DNA of 61,898 nt from Paenibacillus chibensis (GCF_004001045.1 NZ_BIMK01000040.1:1-61898), one strand, 5' to 3'. Shown: positions 44,208 to 52,347, counted from the stretch's first letter. Notes: generated from the letters alone by a model not told the origin. Made by a program: numbers and translations.

Positions 44208-44387
44208 TTACGACTTGCGCGCGGCTGCCTCTTCGGCGAGCTGAATGGCGCGTTTCACCATATTGCCGGCATCCTTGGCTTTGATTCCGCCCCAGCCTTC
44301 CTGCTGCACGGTCTCGTAAAAGCCCAAATCCTTGGCAAGCTCGTTTTTCAGCTCTTCCGACATGACGCTGCGACGTCTGCGGCTCAT
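44208..44387 (-). CDS. sspF: Small acid-soluble spore protein, SspF type
   Basis: A 59-residue alpha/beta-type SASP that coats and protects spore DNA. It begins MSRRRRSVMSEELKNELAKD and has the family GPR-cleavage/DNA-binding pattern LGFYETVQQEGWGGIKAKD, then GNMVKRAI. AAGGGGG lies eight bases before the ATG. It sits between ispE and veg, as in B. subtilis (sspF/yabH region). It is expected to be forespore specific (sigma-G), but I could not fix its promoter. Too short for common size cut-offs. Confidence 0.93.
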   Translation of the reverse strand: MSRRRRSVMSEELKNELAKDLGFYETVQQEGWGGIKAKDAGNMVKRAIQLAEEAAARKS

Positions 44388-44553
44388 GGCAAAATCCCCC
44401 TTCTCATCCTCTTCTACGATTACTGCGAAAAGCGGTCCTGCACCCGCCCCCTGGCAGAGACGGCTCCCTTCAGATTGAATCCATGGATATAGGCCATGCT
44501 TTATGTATTATTTCTCACCACGGATCAGCTCATTCGAAAAAATCGCTGCCAAC

Positions 44554-44584
44554 AAAAAACAGCCCTCCGCGAAGGATGGCTGTT
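44554..44584 (-). terminator. veg terminator
   Basis: AACAGCCATCC pairs with GGAGGGCTGTT (one G-T type mismatch) around a short loop, followed by TTTTTTG on the minus strand. Confidence 0.9.
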
Positions 44585-44598
44585 CCGAAATAATAAAG

Positions 44599-44874
44599 TT
44601 ACGCTTTTTCCAGCTCAATCCGCGTGTTCACATTATCATCGCAAATGGTGACTTCCACGGATTCAGTAAGAATATCTGCATAGCTGTATGAAACACGTTT
44701 AAAGGTTTGCTGTTCTTGGTCCAGCTTGACGATAAAAACAGATGGGTACGTTTCTTCCAAGACACCAGTTCGTTCGACGGTCTTTCGGCGACCACCGTTT
44801 GCCCGAAGCGATATTTTTTGACCCACATGGGCTTCGAGATTTCGTTTGATTTCCAACAGCGCATTTTTAGCCAT
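44599..44874 (-). CDS. veg: Veg protein
   Basis: A 91-residue highly conserved protein of the Veg family (MAKNALLEIKRNLEAHVGQK; RTGVLEETYPSVFIVKLD). In B. subtilis Veg stimulates biofilm matrix genes by inhibiting SinR. It is preceded by two near-perfect sigma-A promoters and followed by a terminator, so it is a strongly transcribed single-gene unit. GAGGTGG serves as ribosome site. Confidence 0.96.
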   Translation of the reverse strand: MAKNALLEIKRNLEAHVGQKISLRANGGRRKTVERTGVLEETYPSVFIVKLDQEQQTFKRVSYSYADILTESVEVTICDDNVNTRIELEKA

Positions 44875-44901
44875 TGTCGACGACCACCTCTTTCCTTGTC
44901 C

Positions 44902-44971
44902 ATTATAACTCAGACAGAAGTTTTTGTCAAATAAAACTTAAATTATATCAGCATTAATTTTATGTTGTCAA
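44902..44971 (-). promoter_or_regulatory. Tandem consensus promoters of veg
   Basis: On the minus strand: proximal TTGACA (44925-44930), 17 bases, TATAAT (44902-44907); distal TTGACA (44966-44971), 18 bases, TATAAT (44942-44947). Both hexamers of both promoters match the consensus exactly. B. subtilis veg is also known for a very strong promoter. Confidence 0.93.
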
Positions 44972-45023
44972 CGGATTTTTTTGCGGGATTTTGTCATCTT
45001 TCCGCATACACGCCGTAAACGAC

Positions 45024-45057
45024 AAAAAACCTTAATCGATAAAGCATGATTAAGGTT
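45024..45057 (-). terminator. yabG terminator
   Basis: A perfect 10-bp stem, AACCTTAATC with GATTAAGGTT, 10-base loop, followed by TTTTTTG on the minus strand. Confidence 0.92.
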
Positions 45058-45071
45058 CAAGGAACTTATTT

Positions 45072-45968
45072 TCACATGACCGAAGGCGTGACCTTCAGCT
45101 GCGTGAGATCATTCAGACGCGGCAATCCGATGCGGTAGCTGCCGCGGGTCTCGATGCCGCCTACGCCCTGCGTTCCACTGATCGTATTGTGAAGCACATC
45201 CGTCATGTCGATCGTCTCCCTGATGGACGTAAATGAAGCCTTAGCCGCGACATAGACCGGATCCAGCGCATGGATGAGGATGCGCCCCGGCGAGCTGGCG
45301 AAGTTCGCTCCCGCTTGCAGCAGCGCCTCAAAATGCGACTGGCACGCACCCGCGATCACCGTCAGGGTGTCATAATGCCGTTCGTACTGTCTAGCCACCT
45401 GAATGGCTGTCACGAAATTTTGCGAATTTTTGTAGCTGTTCAAGCTGTACAAGTCATTATTCGGACGCTGCTTCAGCACCCCGTCATGGCCTGTGATGAC
45501 GACGATATCCGGCCTTACTCTCGGCAAAAGCCGGTATAGCGCATCCGCCATCCCCGATTCGTTGACATAATGGCCTTCCACCGGTACGCGCAGCTGCTGG
45601 TATAGGCTGAGACTCTTCTTTAAGTAATTTAAATCTCCATCGAGATGGAGCACTTTACCCGGAACCTCAAAATAAGACGGCTGTTCCACCATCGGCCAAT
45701 CTCCGCCCAGATTCACCTGATTGCGCTGGGTTTGTTCCTCGCGGAGGCGCTTCAGCCTGCTCAGTGACTCGTTTGCTCTAATATTGGCCTTCTGGGATCT
45801 CTCGCTAAGCGGTGCATACGGCACCCTGACGAGATCATCCAGGGGCGAATCAGCCAGCAGCCGAAACTCGGTCCCCTTGATTACAGCCAGATTGCTCCGC
45901 ATATCCTCCACACGAAAAGCGACATCACCGCCATATGATTTGCGGACGACCAGGTCTCCTACATTCAT
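45072..45968 (-). CDS. yabG: Sporulation-specific protease YabG
   Basis: Mother-cell protease that processes spore coat proteins; 298 residues. It contains GDLVVRKSYGGDVAFRV, an N-terminal SH3-like part, and the family core VVITGHDGVLKQR and VIAGACQSHFEALL, whose His and Cys are likely catalytic. AGGGGTGATG precedes the ATG at 45968; the frame is open 11 codons further. It forms a single-gene unit. Sigma-K control is known in B. subtilis but was not verified here. Confidence 0.93.
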   Translation of the reverse strand: MNVGDLVVRKSYGGDVAFRVEDMRSNLAVIKGTEFRLLADSPLDDLVRVPYAPLSERSQKANIRANESLSRLKRLREEQTQRNQVNLGGDWPMVEQPSYFEVPGKVLHLDGDLNYLKKSLSLYQQLRVPVEGHYVNESGMADALYRLLPRVRPDIVVITGHDGVLKQRPNNDLYSLNSYKNSQNFVTAIQVARQYERHYDTLTVIAGACQSHFEALLQAGANFASSPGRILIHALDPVYVAAKASFTSIRETIDMTDVLHNTISGTQGVGGIETRGSYRIGLPRLNDLTQLKVTPSVM

Positions 45969-46099
45969 CACAACATCACCCCTACCCCATGGTATGGGCA
46001 AATCTCCCTAATGGTTCTTCCCTTTTGCCAAAATAAGCTTGGAACGCCGCTTCGGGCCTGTCCCCCGTGAATCCTGTCATACGCCCATTTCGAAGGGTT

Positions 46100-46990
46100 T
46101 TATCCGCGGATTCCTGCCTTCAGCAGTATATTGCTAAGCGTGGCATACTCCTGCAGGCTCAGGGTTTCGCCGCGGCGTGAAGGCTCGATTCCCGCTTCGG
46201 ACAGCAAAGCCTCCAGCCGTTCTCTTCCCTCCCCCGGGAAGAAGCGCGACTTCAAATTGTTGGCGATCGTCTTCCGCCGCTGCGCGAAGGAAGCTTGGAC
46301 AACCAGGAAGAAGAACGCCTCGTCGTCGACTTCGACCGGAGGCTGCTCGCGCACGGTCAGCCGGATGACGGCCGATTCCACGTTAGGCTGAGGAATAAAC
46401 ACCGTCCTTGGTACGATGCAGACCAGCTCCGGAACGCTGTAGTACTGCACGGCGATGCTGAGGCTGCCGTAATCCTTCGTTCCCGGTGATGCGGCCATGC
46501 GCTCCGCTACCTCTTTTTGGATCATAACGACGATGTTCTCGAGCGGCAGCTTCTCTTCCAGCAGCTTCATCAGAATCGGGGTCGTTACGTAGTACGGCAG
46601 ATTAGCTACAACGCTTACCTTGGAGACATCGGCAAAATCCTGCTGAAAGAGCGCCTCCAGATCGGTTTTCAGTACATCGGCGTGATGGATACGTACATGC
46701 GGGTACGGCTCCAGAACCTCCTGGAGGATCGGTACCAGCCTTTGGTCGATCTCGACAGCCGTTACCGCCTTGGCCTGCTGCGCCAGCTTCTCGGTCAGCG
46801 CCCCGATCCCGGGTCCGATTTCAAGCGCTCCCTTGGTGGAATCCAGGTCGGCAGCCGCAACGATTTTATTCAAAATATTCTGGTCGATCAAAAAGTTCTG
46901 CCCCAGGCTTTTCTTGAATGAAAAACCATGGCGCTGAATAATCTCCTTCGTCCGCCTTGGCGAGGCGATATCATCCATGCCGTTCATCAT
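46100..46990 (-). CDS. rsmA: 16S rRNA dimethyltransferase RsmA (KsgA)
   Basis: Dimethylates A1518 and A1519 of 16S rRNA in late 30S assembly. The 296 residues have FSFKKSLGQNFLID, the SAM site EIGPGIGALTEKLA, and the NLPYYVTTPI catalytic motif. Overlaps the rnmV stop by four bases. Gene pair order rnmV-rsmA is the same as in B. subtilis. Confidence 0.96.
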   Translation of the reverse strand: MMNGMDDIASPRRTKEIIQRHGFSFKKSLGQNFLIDQNILNKIVAAADLDSTKGALEIGPGIGALTEKLAQQAKAVTAVEIDQRLVPILQEVLEPYPHVRIHHADVLKTDLEALFQQDFADVSKVSVVANLPYYVTTPILMKLLEEKLPLENIVVMIQKEVAERMAASPGTKDYGSLSIAVQYYSVPELVCIVPRTVFIPQPNVESAVIRLTVREQPPVEVDDEAFFFLVVQASFAQRRKTIANNLKSRFFPGEGRERLEALLSEAGIEPSRRGETLSLQEYATLSNILLKAGIRG

Positions 46991-47541
46991 ATATTATTGT
47001 CCCCTTCCTGTTCCAAACGGGCCAGCGCCTCCGCAAATTCCTCCCGCGTGATCTGAAAAACGGCCAAGCGCTTGTAAAACTGCTTGCCGTTGCAATATCC
47101 GATGCCGAGAAGGTTCCCCATCGTCATTCGTCTGTGAGCCGCATCCGGATGCACCAGCAGACCGGCTGTTACCAGGTCCTCCATCTCAATCTGGCTCTCA
47201 GCTCCCTCATAGGACGTATGTACGCGCGAGAGCGCCTTTCGGATCGCCTCCGGCGAGGCGTTCTCTACGCCGATATCGCCTTTTCGCGTCGCGTCCTCTT
47301 CCGGGATGAAGGCATGCTTGCATCCGGGCACCTTGTTTGCAATAATTTTGCGGATCCGCTCACCCGCATGATCCGGATCAGTCAGCACGATGACCCCGCG
47401 GCGCTCCTGTGCGAGCGCGATCCGCTTCAGAATCCGGCTGTTGATTGCCGAGCCCCCGGTTTCGATCGTATCGGCCTCCACCGCACGTTTGATTGCCACG
47501 GTGTCGTCCCGTCCCTCAACGACGATGACTTCTTTAATCAT
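46987..47541 (-). CDS. rnmV: Ribonuclease M5
   Basis: Matures 5S rRNA. The 184-residue protein is a Toprim-domain nuclease: IKEVIVVEGRDDTVAIKRAV at the start and VLTDPDHAGERIR for the DxD metal site. Close relatives are small primase-like Toprim proteins, but length and position next to rsmA fit RNase M5. It follows the yabE-like gene after a terminator, so it has its own promoter. Confidence 0.95.
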   Translation of the reverse strand: MIKEVIVVEGRDDTVAIKRAVEADTIETGGSAINSRILKRIALAQERRGVIVLTDPDHAGERIRKIIANKVPGCKHAFIPEEDATRKGDIGVENASPEAIRKALSRVHTSYEGAESQIEMEDLVTAGLLVHPDAAHRRMTMGNLLGIGYCNGKQFYKRLAVFQITREEFAEALARLEQEGDNNI

Positions 47542-47611
47542 GACCCTTTCTTCCTTTCCACAAAAAGCTCATCCGTCCTTGCGCCAAGCGTTTTTCGGAC
47601 ATCCAAACAAC

Positions 47612-47639
47612 AAAAAGAAGAGGAGTGCTCCTCTTCTTT
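47612..47639 (-). terminator. Terminator after the G5/3D gene
   Basis: A nearly continuous palindrome (AAAGAAGAGGAG with CTCCTCTTCTTT) is followed by TTG and T-rich sequence on the minus strand. It lies about 60 bases after the stop codon at 47698. Confidence 0.82.
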
Positions 47640-47697
47640 AGCATGACATTTTCATGATCATAATACTATAACATTAGAATGGCAATGTAAAACCAAA

Positions 47698-48855
47698 TTA
47701 ATTCAGTTCCGGCTTCACCGGACCGATGACATATACCTTGAGTCCGGACTTGCGGCCAAAGCTGTTAGCACGCTTCGTGGAGTCATAATAGATGTCGATC
47801 TTATTGCCCTTGATGGCTCCGCCTGTATCTTCTGCGCGGCGGAAGCCTACGCCTTCGATGTATACCCACCAGCCGAGCGGAATCACGCTTGGGTCCACGG
47901 CAATGGTACGGCCTTCCGTGACGCGCGTTCCTGTGGCGGTTCGGGTTCCGATGCCCGGCTCGCCGGCGGAATAGGCGGTCATGGATACATGAATCATTTT
48001 TTTATATGAGAAATCAACGCCGGCCTTACTTACCCGGTTATTGCTGCTGACAGCATTTTTGGTCTGGACCTTGCTCGCCGGTTTCGCCGACGCCGTTTTG
48101 ACGACAGCTTCAACCGGTTTCTTTTTGGTGCCGACCGCAATGACTTTATCCAGTGTTTTGGTCTGCACTTCTTTGCCTACCATGCGCATGGAAACCATTT
48201 TCCCGTCATGGTATACCTTTTCGATGTGCTGCACCATCACGCCCGGCGAACCTTGCTGCACGACGCGGACCTCACCGGCCGTCAAGCTGGGATCAGCCGT
48301 CTTAATGACGCGGAAAGGCAGGCTTTCCTGGCGCTGTACAACCTGTTTGCTGACACGCACGATTCGAATATCCGTTTGACCTGTCACAGGCTCGTTCAGA
48401 GCCGGCGTTACTTTGTCTGTCTCTTTCAGCGAAATGCCCATTTCCTTCAGGACTTCGCTCACGGTGTTGCCCGTTGTATTCCAATGCTTTGTTGCTCTAT
48501 CAGCTGTCAGTGAAACAGATACCGCACGATCGATGACCACTTTGTCTCCATCCTGAAGCGAACCGCTCAGCGGCATGGAAATCTGATCTTCCGGTCTAAG
48601 ACTGATAGACTGCTCCTCCAGCATTTCTTGTAATAAAGATGTATGGGTCTGTATCGATTTGACCTGACCGTCTACCACCAGGTATACCTGCTTACGCGTC
48701 TGCGTGTTGACAAGCAGCAGTACCATGACGGTAACCGCGATTGAAACGATAGCTGCAGTAGAGATTTGGCGCAAATTCTCATGCTTCCATCGCAATGCGT
48801 AAGACATGCTGGAGTTTTTGGAATCATGGGACTCTTCTGGTCGGAAAATGCCCAC
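47698..48855 (-). CDS. Cell-wall-active protein with DUF348, G5 and 3D domains (YabE/Rpf-like)
   Basis: A 385-residue exported protein related to B. subtilis YabE and to resuscitation-promoting factors. One signal anchor (about 32-50) precedes two DUF348 domains (about 56-98 and 113-156), a G5 domain (about 160-240) and a C-terminal 3D domain (MTAYSAGEPGIGT, DPSVIPLGWWVYIEG, AEDTGGAIKGNKIDIYY). The 3D domain with its three Asp is the lytic-transglycosylase part. It starts at a GTG with GGAGG nine bases upstream. A 550-nt leader carries a c-di-AMP riboswitch. Likely a peptidoglycan hydrolase. Confidence 0.92.
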   Translation of the reverse strand: MGIFRPEESHDSKNSSMSYALRWKHENLRQISTAAIVSIAVTVMVLLLVNTQTRKQVYLVVDGQVKSIQTHTSLLQEMLEEQSISLRPEDQISMPLSGSLQDGDKVVIDRAVSVSLTADRATKHWNTTGNTVSEVLKEMGISLKETDKVTPALNEPVTGQTDIRIVRVSKQVVQRQESLPFRVIKTADPSLTAGEVRVVQQGSPGVMVQHIEKVYHDGKMVSMRMVGKEVQTKTLDKVIAVGTKKKPVEAVVKTASAKPASKVQTKNAVSSNNRVSKAGVDFSYKKMIHVSMTAYSAGEPGIGTRTATGTRVTEGRTIAVDPSVIPLGWWVYIEGVGFRRAEDTGGAIKGNKIDIYYDSTKRANSFGRKSGLKVYVIGPVKPELN

Positions 48856-49040
48856 TTTCTCGATCCTCCTTCATAGCCTCGCCATTTTAGAGTTACGCAT
48901 GAATGACTTTGACGCGGGCTATACTCAGATTTTTACAAGGTCGCACAAGGATCATGCGCTCTCGCACCATGAACCTGTCTTTTTTTCATGATTTGTCACC
49001 TCCTGTTATACAACAGTATGACGACGCCTTCTCCTTTATT

Positions 49041-49350
49041 CAAAACAAAAGAAGCCGGATAAAGAGCTTATGAGGACTCTTTCGTGGCTTCTCGGATGTC
49101 GGAATGACGGAAAAGGATATGCACGAATACCTCTCTTATTGGCGCTTACGGGGTTAGCTGTCGGGTTTGGGCGAAAGAGAGCCGCCCGATCTCCATCAGC
49201 CCGCTCATGGCGGACGATGCAGAATTCACCCCAGAGACCCTGGAAAAGAAATCAAATACATAACGAGTTTCACACCGGCTTGCTGCCTTGCATTTTCACT
49301 CTATGTATCGGTTCCCCCGCTCCTTCGTTACCCGAAGGACTCAGCGAGAC
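49041..49350 (-). promoter_or_regulatory. ydaO-type c-di-AMP riboswitch with terminator
   Basis: On the minus strand the leader shows the ydaO-yuaA core: CGCTGAGTCC at the 5' side (to about 49346), GGGGGAACC (about 49308-49318), GGGGTGAATTC (49222-49232) and CCCGACAGCTAAC followed by CCCGTAAGCG (49143-49165), which closes helix P1 with the CGCT start. Then comes an intrinsic terminator (49041-49093): GAAGCC and AAAGAG pair with CTCTTT and GGCTTC, followed by TTTTGTTTTG. In this class c-di-AMP promotes termination. The regulated gene is the G5/3D cell-wall protein. Confidence 0.92.
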
Positions 49351-49410
49351 TAGGTTCACGGAAGCCGCCGAAGAGGAAGTCTCTTACAGCGGCTCAAGGT
49401 TACTGACAAG

Positions 49411-49440
49411 ATGATATCCTGTTTTGATGCATGTTGTAAA
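49411..49440 (-). promoter_or_regulatory. Promoter of the riboswitch leader
   Basis: On the minus strand TTTACA (49435-49440), 18 bases, TATCAT (49411-49416). Transcription would start near 49404, about 55 bases before the aptamer. Confidence 0.65.
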
Positions 49441-49562
49441 GCGGGAATCAACCACGTTTATTTGAATATATGGTTAAAAAAATGTAATATTCTTCGTTTT
49501 TTTGGTTAAAATTCTTTAATCCATCGTTTATCCTCGTTTTTTTAGCTGTTTTTCTCCCGTTT

Positions 49563-50333
49563 TCATACAATTCCAAATCGTTCCAGTGCGTTCTGGGTTG
49601 TGATTTGAGCAATTTCTTCCAGTTCAACCCCTTTGATTTGGGCTGCCGCTTCCGCGACCAGACGGACGTGGGCGGACTCGTTTCGCTTCCCACGAAATGG
49701 ATGCGGCGTTAAATATGGGGAGTCGGTTTCGATCAGCAAACGGTCCATCGGCACCTGTGCGAGCACCTCTTTAGGCTGTCTGGCATTTTTGAACGTGATC
49801 GGTCCGCCGAAGGAAAGGTGAAAGCCCATATGGAGGCATAATTTGGCCGTTTCCCAGCTGCCGGAATAAGAGTGCATGACCCCTCCGACTTCACTGGCCC
49901 TCTCTTCGCGCAAAATTTTCACGATATCCTCATGCGCATCCCGGTTATGGATGACGATCGGCATCTTCAGCTCGCGGGCAAGTCCGATCTGCTGGCGCAG
50001 AACATGATGCTGGACTTCCTTCGGTGAAGTATCCCAGTAATAATCCAGGCCAATCTCGCCGATGGCGACGACCTTCTCATGGCTGCATAAGGATGCAATC
50101 CATTCCAGGTCGCCTTCCTGCATCGTAATCGCATCCTGCGGGTGCCAGCCGACGGCGGCATATATAAAATCATGCGTCTCCGCGAGCTTCATCGTGGACG
50201 GGATTGTCTCCCGGTTGAAGCCGACGTTAATCATCCGGCTGACGCCGGCATCCAGTGCCCGCTGGATGATTTCCTCACGGTCTTCGTCGAACTGCGGCGC
50301 GTCAAGATGCGTATGTGTGTCGAATAAATTCAT
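49563..50333 (-). CDS. tatD: TatD-family metal-dependent DNase
   Basis: A 256-residue TIM-barrel hydrolase with the metal-binding motifs FDTHTHLD, GEIGLDYYW, IHNRDAHEDI, MHSYSG and ETDSPYLTPHPFRGKRNE. Family members are 3' to 5' exonucleases or D-aminoacyl hydrolases. AGGGAG supports the ATG at 50333, six codons inside the open frame. It lies 57 bases after the HD phosphohydrolase. In B. subtilis (yabD) it follows metS. Confidence 0.94.
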   Translation of the reverse strand: MNLFDTHTHLDAPQFDEDREEIIQRALDAGVSRMINVGFNRETIPSTMKLAETHDFIYAAVGWHPQDAITMQEGDLEWIASLCSHEKVVAIGEIGLDYYWDTSPKEVQHHVLRQQIGLARELKMPIVIHNRDAHEDIVKILREERASEVGGVMHSYSGSWETAKLCLHMGFHLSFGGPITFKNARQPKEVLAQVPMDRLLIETDSPYLTPHPFRGKRNESAHVRLVAEAAAQIKGVELEEIAQITTQNALERFGIV

Positions 50334-50390
50334 CGGTAAATCTCCCTTCATGTCGCAAAGCAGGGCTTCGCAATCCTGTAGTATTTGTCG

Positions 50391-51671
50391 TTATCGCTTG
50401 AAAATATGGGATACGGCGTCGGGAAGTGAAGAAATGACATCCTTCACCTTCGACCCCGGATAATATAAGTGGTATTTGCCGCGGTGAATGCCGCTGATCG
50501 AGCGGACAATATCCGACACCTCCGAAATTTCACGCAGCCGCTCCTCACGGTCCAGCAGGAGAATCTGTTTTTGGCTGGCCTCGTCTCCGGGACGAAATAC
50601 ATCGTACGGAAGATCCGTCGGAAAATCAATCTCGAGATCATACTCCGGGTTCAGTCCTGCCCGTTTGAATGCTCTGCGGATTTCGTCAATCATCTCTAGG
50701 TCCACCGATTCAACCTCTACATATTTATACAACCTGCGATGCATAAAACGGCAGCATAATTCACTCAGCACCGCATCCTTTTCAGTCGTCCATTGTAAAA
50801 ATGCCGTTTGAATCAGGGCTTCATCCAGCTGAAGATAATCCTGCACCGTGAGGCGGTCTTCAAAAAGTCCCGGAAGCGGCTTCACCATAAAGCCAAAATC
50901 GTAGCCCTCTGTATACAGCTCCTTGGCACGCCGGAAAATCTGCCGCAAAATAATCTCCGAGCTGCGGGTCACCGGATGGAAATAAACCTGCCAGTACATC
51001 TGATATCTAGACATCAGGTAATCCTCCACGGCATGCATCCCCGATTCTTTCACAACGACTCTTCCCTGATAGGGACGCAGCATGCGGAGAATCCGGTCGA
51101 TATCGATGGTGCCGTAGTTGACCCCCGTATAATACGCATCCCGCAGCAAATAATCCATCCGGTCCGCATCCAGCGGGCTCGATACCAGATTTACCACGAT
51201 CGGGTTCACATAGTCCTTGGCGATAACCGATGCGACTTTAGCCGGAAAATCCACGGCCACCTCGGTCAGGATTTCATTCACTTCGGTATCCCCTAGAATG
51301 ATTCGGCGGGTCCATTCCTCATGGTCCATATGAAATGCCTCTTCAATGGAATGGGAAAATGGGCCGTGTCCGAGGTCATGCAGCAGGGCCGCGCACAATG
51401 CCAGCAGCTTCTCGCTGCTCGGCCAGTCGGAGTATCCGCTTCGCTCAAACTGCGAAATAATCCGGCGGGTAATTTCGTACACGCCAAGCGAATGCGAGAA
51501 ACGGCTGTGCTCTGCCCCATGGAAAGTCAGGTACGACGTGCCCAGCTGGCGGATGCGCCGCAGCCGCTGAAATTCCCTGGTGTTGATCAGTCGCCAAATG
51601 GTCGAGTGCTGCACATGAATATAATTATGTACCGGGTCTTTAAAAACTTTTTCTTCATTCAAGGTATGCAT
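50391..51671 (-). CDS. HD-domain phosphohydrolase, dNTPase-like (YwfO family)
   Basis: A 426-residue HD-superfamily protein. Metal ligands are in AEHSRFSHSLGV and ALLHDLGHGPFSHS, followed by DADRMDYLLRDAYYTGV, the SAMHD1/YwfO pattern. Likely a deoxynucleotide triphosphohydrolase or related enzyme. AGAGGAG nine bases before the ATG at 51671 decides the start. It lies between abrB and tatD, where B. subtilis has metS (metG); no methionyl-tRNA synthetase is present in this window. The upstream region carries Spo0A-box-like repeats. Confidence 0.9.
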   Translation of the reverse strand: MHTLNEEKVFKDPVHNYIHVQHSTIWRLINTREFQRLRRIRQLGTSYLTFHGAEHSRFSHSLGVYEITRRIISQFERSGYSDWPSSEKLLALCAALLHDLGHGPFSHSIEEAFHMDHEEWTRRIILGDTEVNEILTEVAVDFPAKVASVIAKDYVNPIVVNLVSSPLDADRMDYLLRDAYYTGVNYGTIDIDRILRMLRPYQGRVVVKESGMHAVEDYLMSRYQMYWQVYFHPVTRSSEIILRQIFRRAKELYTEGYDFGFMVKPLPGLFEDRLTVQDYLQLDEALIQTAFLQWTTEKDAVLSELCCRFMHRRLYKYVEVESVDLEMIDEIRRAFKRAGLNPEYDLEIDFPTDLPYDVFRPGDEASQKQILLLDREERLREISEVSDIVRSISGIHRGKYHLYYPGSKVKDVISSLPDAVSHIFKR

Positions 51672-51724
51672 GAATAGCCGCTCCTCTCTTTTCAATACCT
51701 ATAATTTAAAATAATTTTGAAATT

Positions 51725-51756
51725 TTTTCGACAATCTATGTCGAAATGTGTCGTTC
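51725..51756. promoter_or_regulatory. Cluster of Spo0A-box-like motifs
   Basis: Three short motifs are packed in about 30 bases: TTCGACAA (51727-51734, inverted box), TGTCGAAA (51739-51746) and TGTCG (from 51749); a fourth TCGACA lies at 51781-51786. The consensus Spo0A box is TGTCGAA. They lie 55-110 bases upstream of the HD gene and 230 bases upstream of abrB. Confidence 0.6.
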
Positions 51757-51780
51757 AAGGTAGAAAAAGTGATTTCCAAA

Positions 51781-51809
51781 TCGACATTATCCTACCAACC
51801 TTATATAAT
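51781..51809 (+). promoter_or_regulatory. Possible distal abrB promoter
   Basis: TCGACA (51781-51786), 17 bases, TATAAT (51804-51809). The -10 is perfect; the -35 overlaps a Spo0A-like box. Confidence 0.5.
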
Positions 51810-51884
51810 GGGAAAAGAATCCTGATATGAGTGATATCCCAGCAAATACGCGATCTGTACAGATTTCGATGACAAATTTCCAGG

Positions 51885-51951
51885 TTGACTGTTTTGGGAA
51901 TCGTTGGTATTATTGATATCATAAAAGAGAGAACGTTGTCGAATTATGACA
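51885..51951 (+). promoter_or_regulatory. abrB promoter with downstream Spo0A boxes
   Basis: TTGACT (51885-51890), 17 bases, TATTAT (51908-51913). Just past the start site a TTGTCGAAT (51936-51944) is followed by TATGACA (51945-51951), the inverted partner. In B. subtilis Spo0A represses abrB from the same position, downstream of the start site. Confidence 0.82.
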
Positions 51952-51986
51952 CTTTTAAACTATGGCGAGAGGAGCAATGATCAGTT

Positions 51987-52241
51987 ATGATGAAATCAAC
52001 TGGTATTGTAAGAAAAGTAGATGAACTGGGCCGGGTCGTTATTCCAATTGAATTGCGCCGCACATTGGGCATCGGGGAAAAAGACGCTTTGGAAATTTAT
52101 GTGGACGGCGAGCGCATCATGCTCAAGAAATACGAGCCAGCCTGCATCTTCTGTGGAAACGCTGAGAACGTGACATACTTCAAAGGAAAAATTGTTTGCC
52201 ACGAATGTATCTCGGAAATCCCAACACCTGTGACAAATTAA
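51987..52241 (+). CDS. abrB: Transition-state regulator AbrB, CxxC-type
   Basis: Represses sporulation, biofilm and antibiotic genes during growth. The 84 residues comprise the AbrB DNA-binding domain (MKSTGIVRKVDELGRVVIPI, RRTLGIGEKDALEIYVD; almost identical to B. subtilis) and a distinct C-terminal part with two Cys pairs (ACIFCGN and IVCHECI), which looks like a small zinc ribbon and replaces the usual C-terminal multimerisation domain. ATG 51987 is followed by a second ATG. It is divergent from the HD gene and convergent with rsmI. Confidence 0.94.
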   Translation: MMKSTGIVRKVDELGRVVIPIELRRTLGIGEKDALEIYVDGERIMLKKYEPACIFCGNAENVTYFKGKIVCHECISEIPTPVTN

Positions 52242-52304
52242 GTTTTTTAGTATATAATAGTATTATTCTATTTGTTAATTCTAACCTTTTTCATATCTCC
52301 TTGG

Positions 52305-52347
52305 TGTCTCCTAGGCTATGAACCCGGCCTTGGGAGACATTTTTTTG
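52305..52347 (+). terminator. abrB terminator
   Basis: TGTCTCC pairs with GGGAGACA across an imperfectly paired centre, followed by seven Ts on the plus strand. It lies between the convergent abrB and rsmI. Confidence 0.88.

Noticed and set aside
49070..49414. 114-residue plus-strand frame
   Set aside because: It lies inside the riboswitch on the other strand and has no ribosome site.
49448..49693. 81-residue minus-strand frame beside tatD
   Set aside because: It overlaps tatD in another frame and is Lys/Asn-rich, without any start signal.
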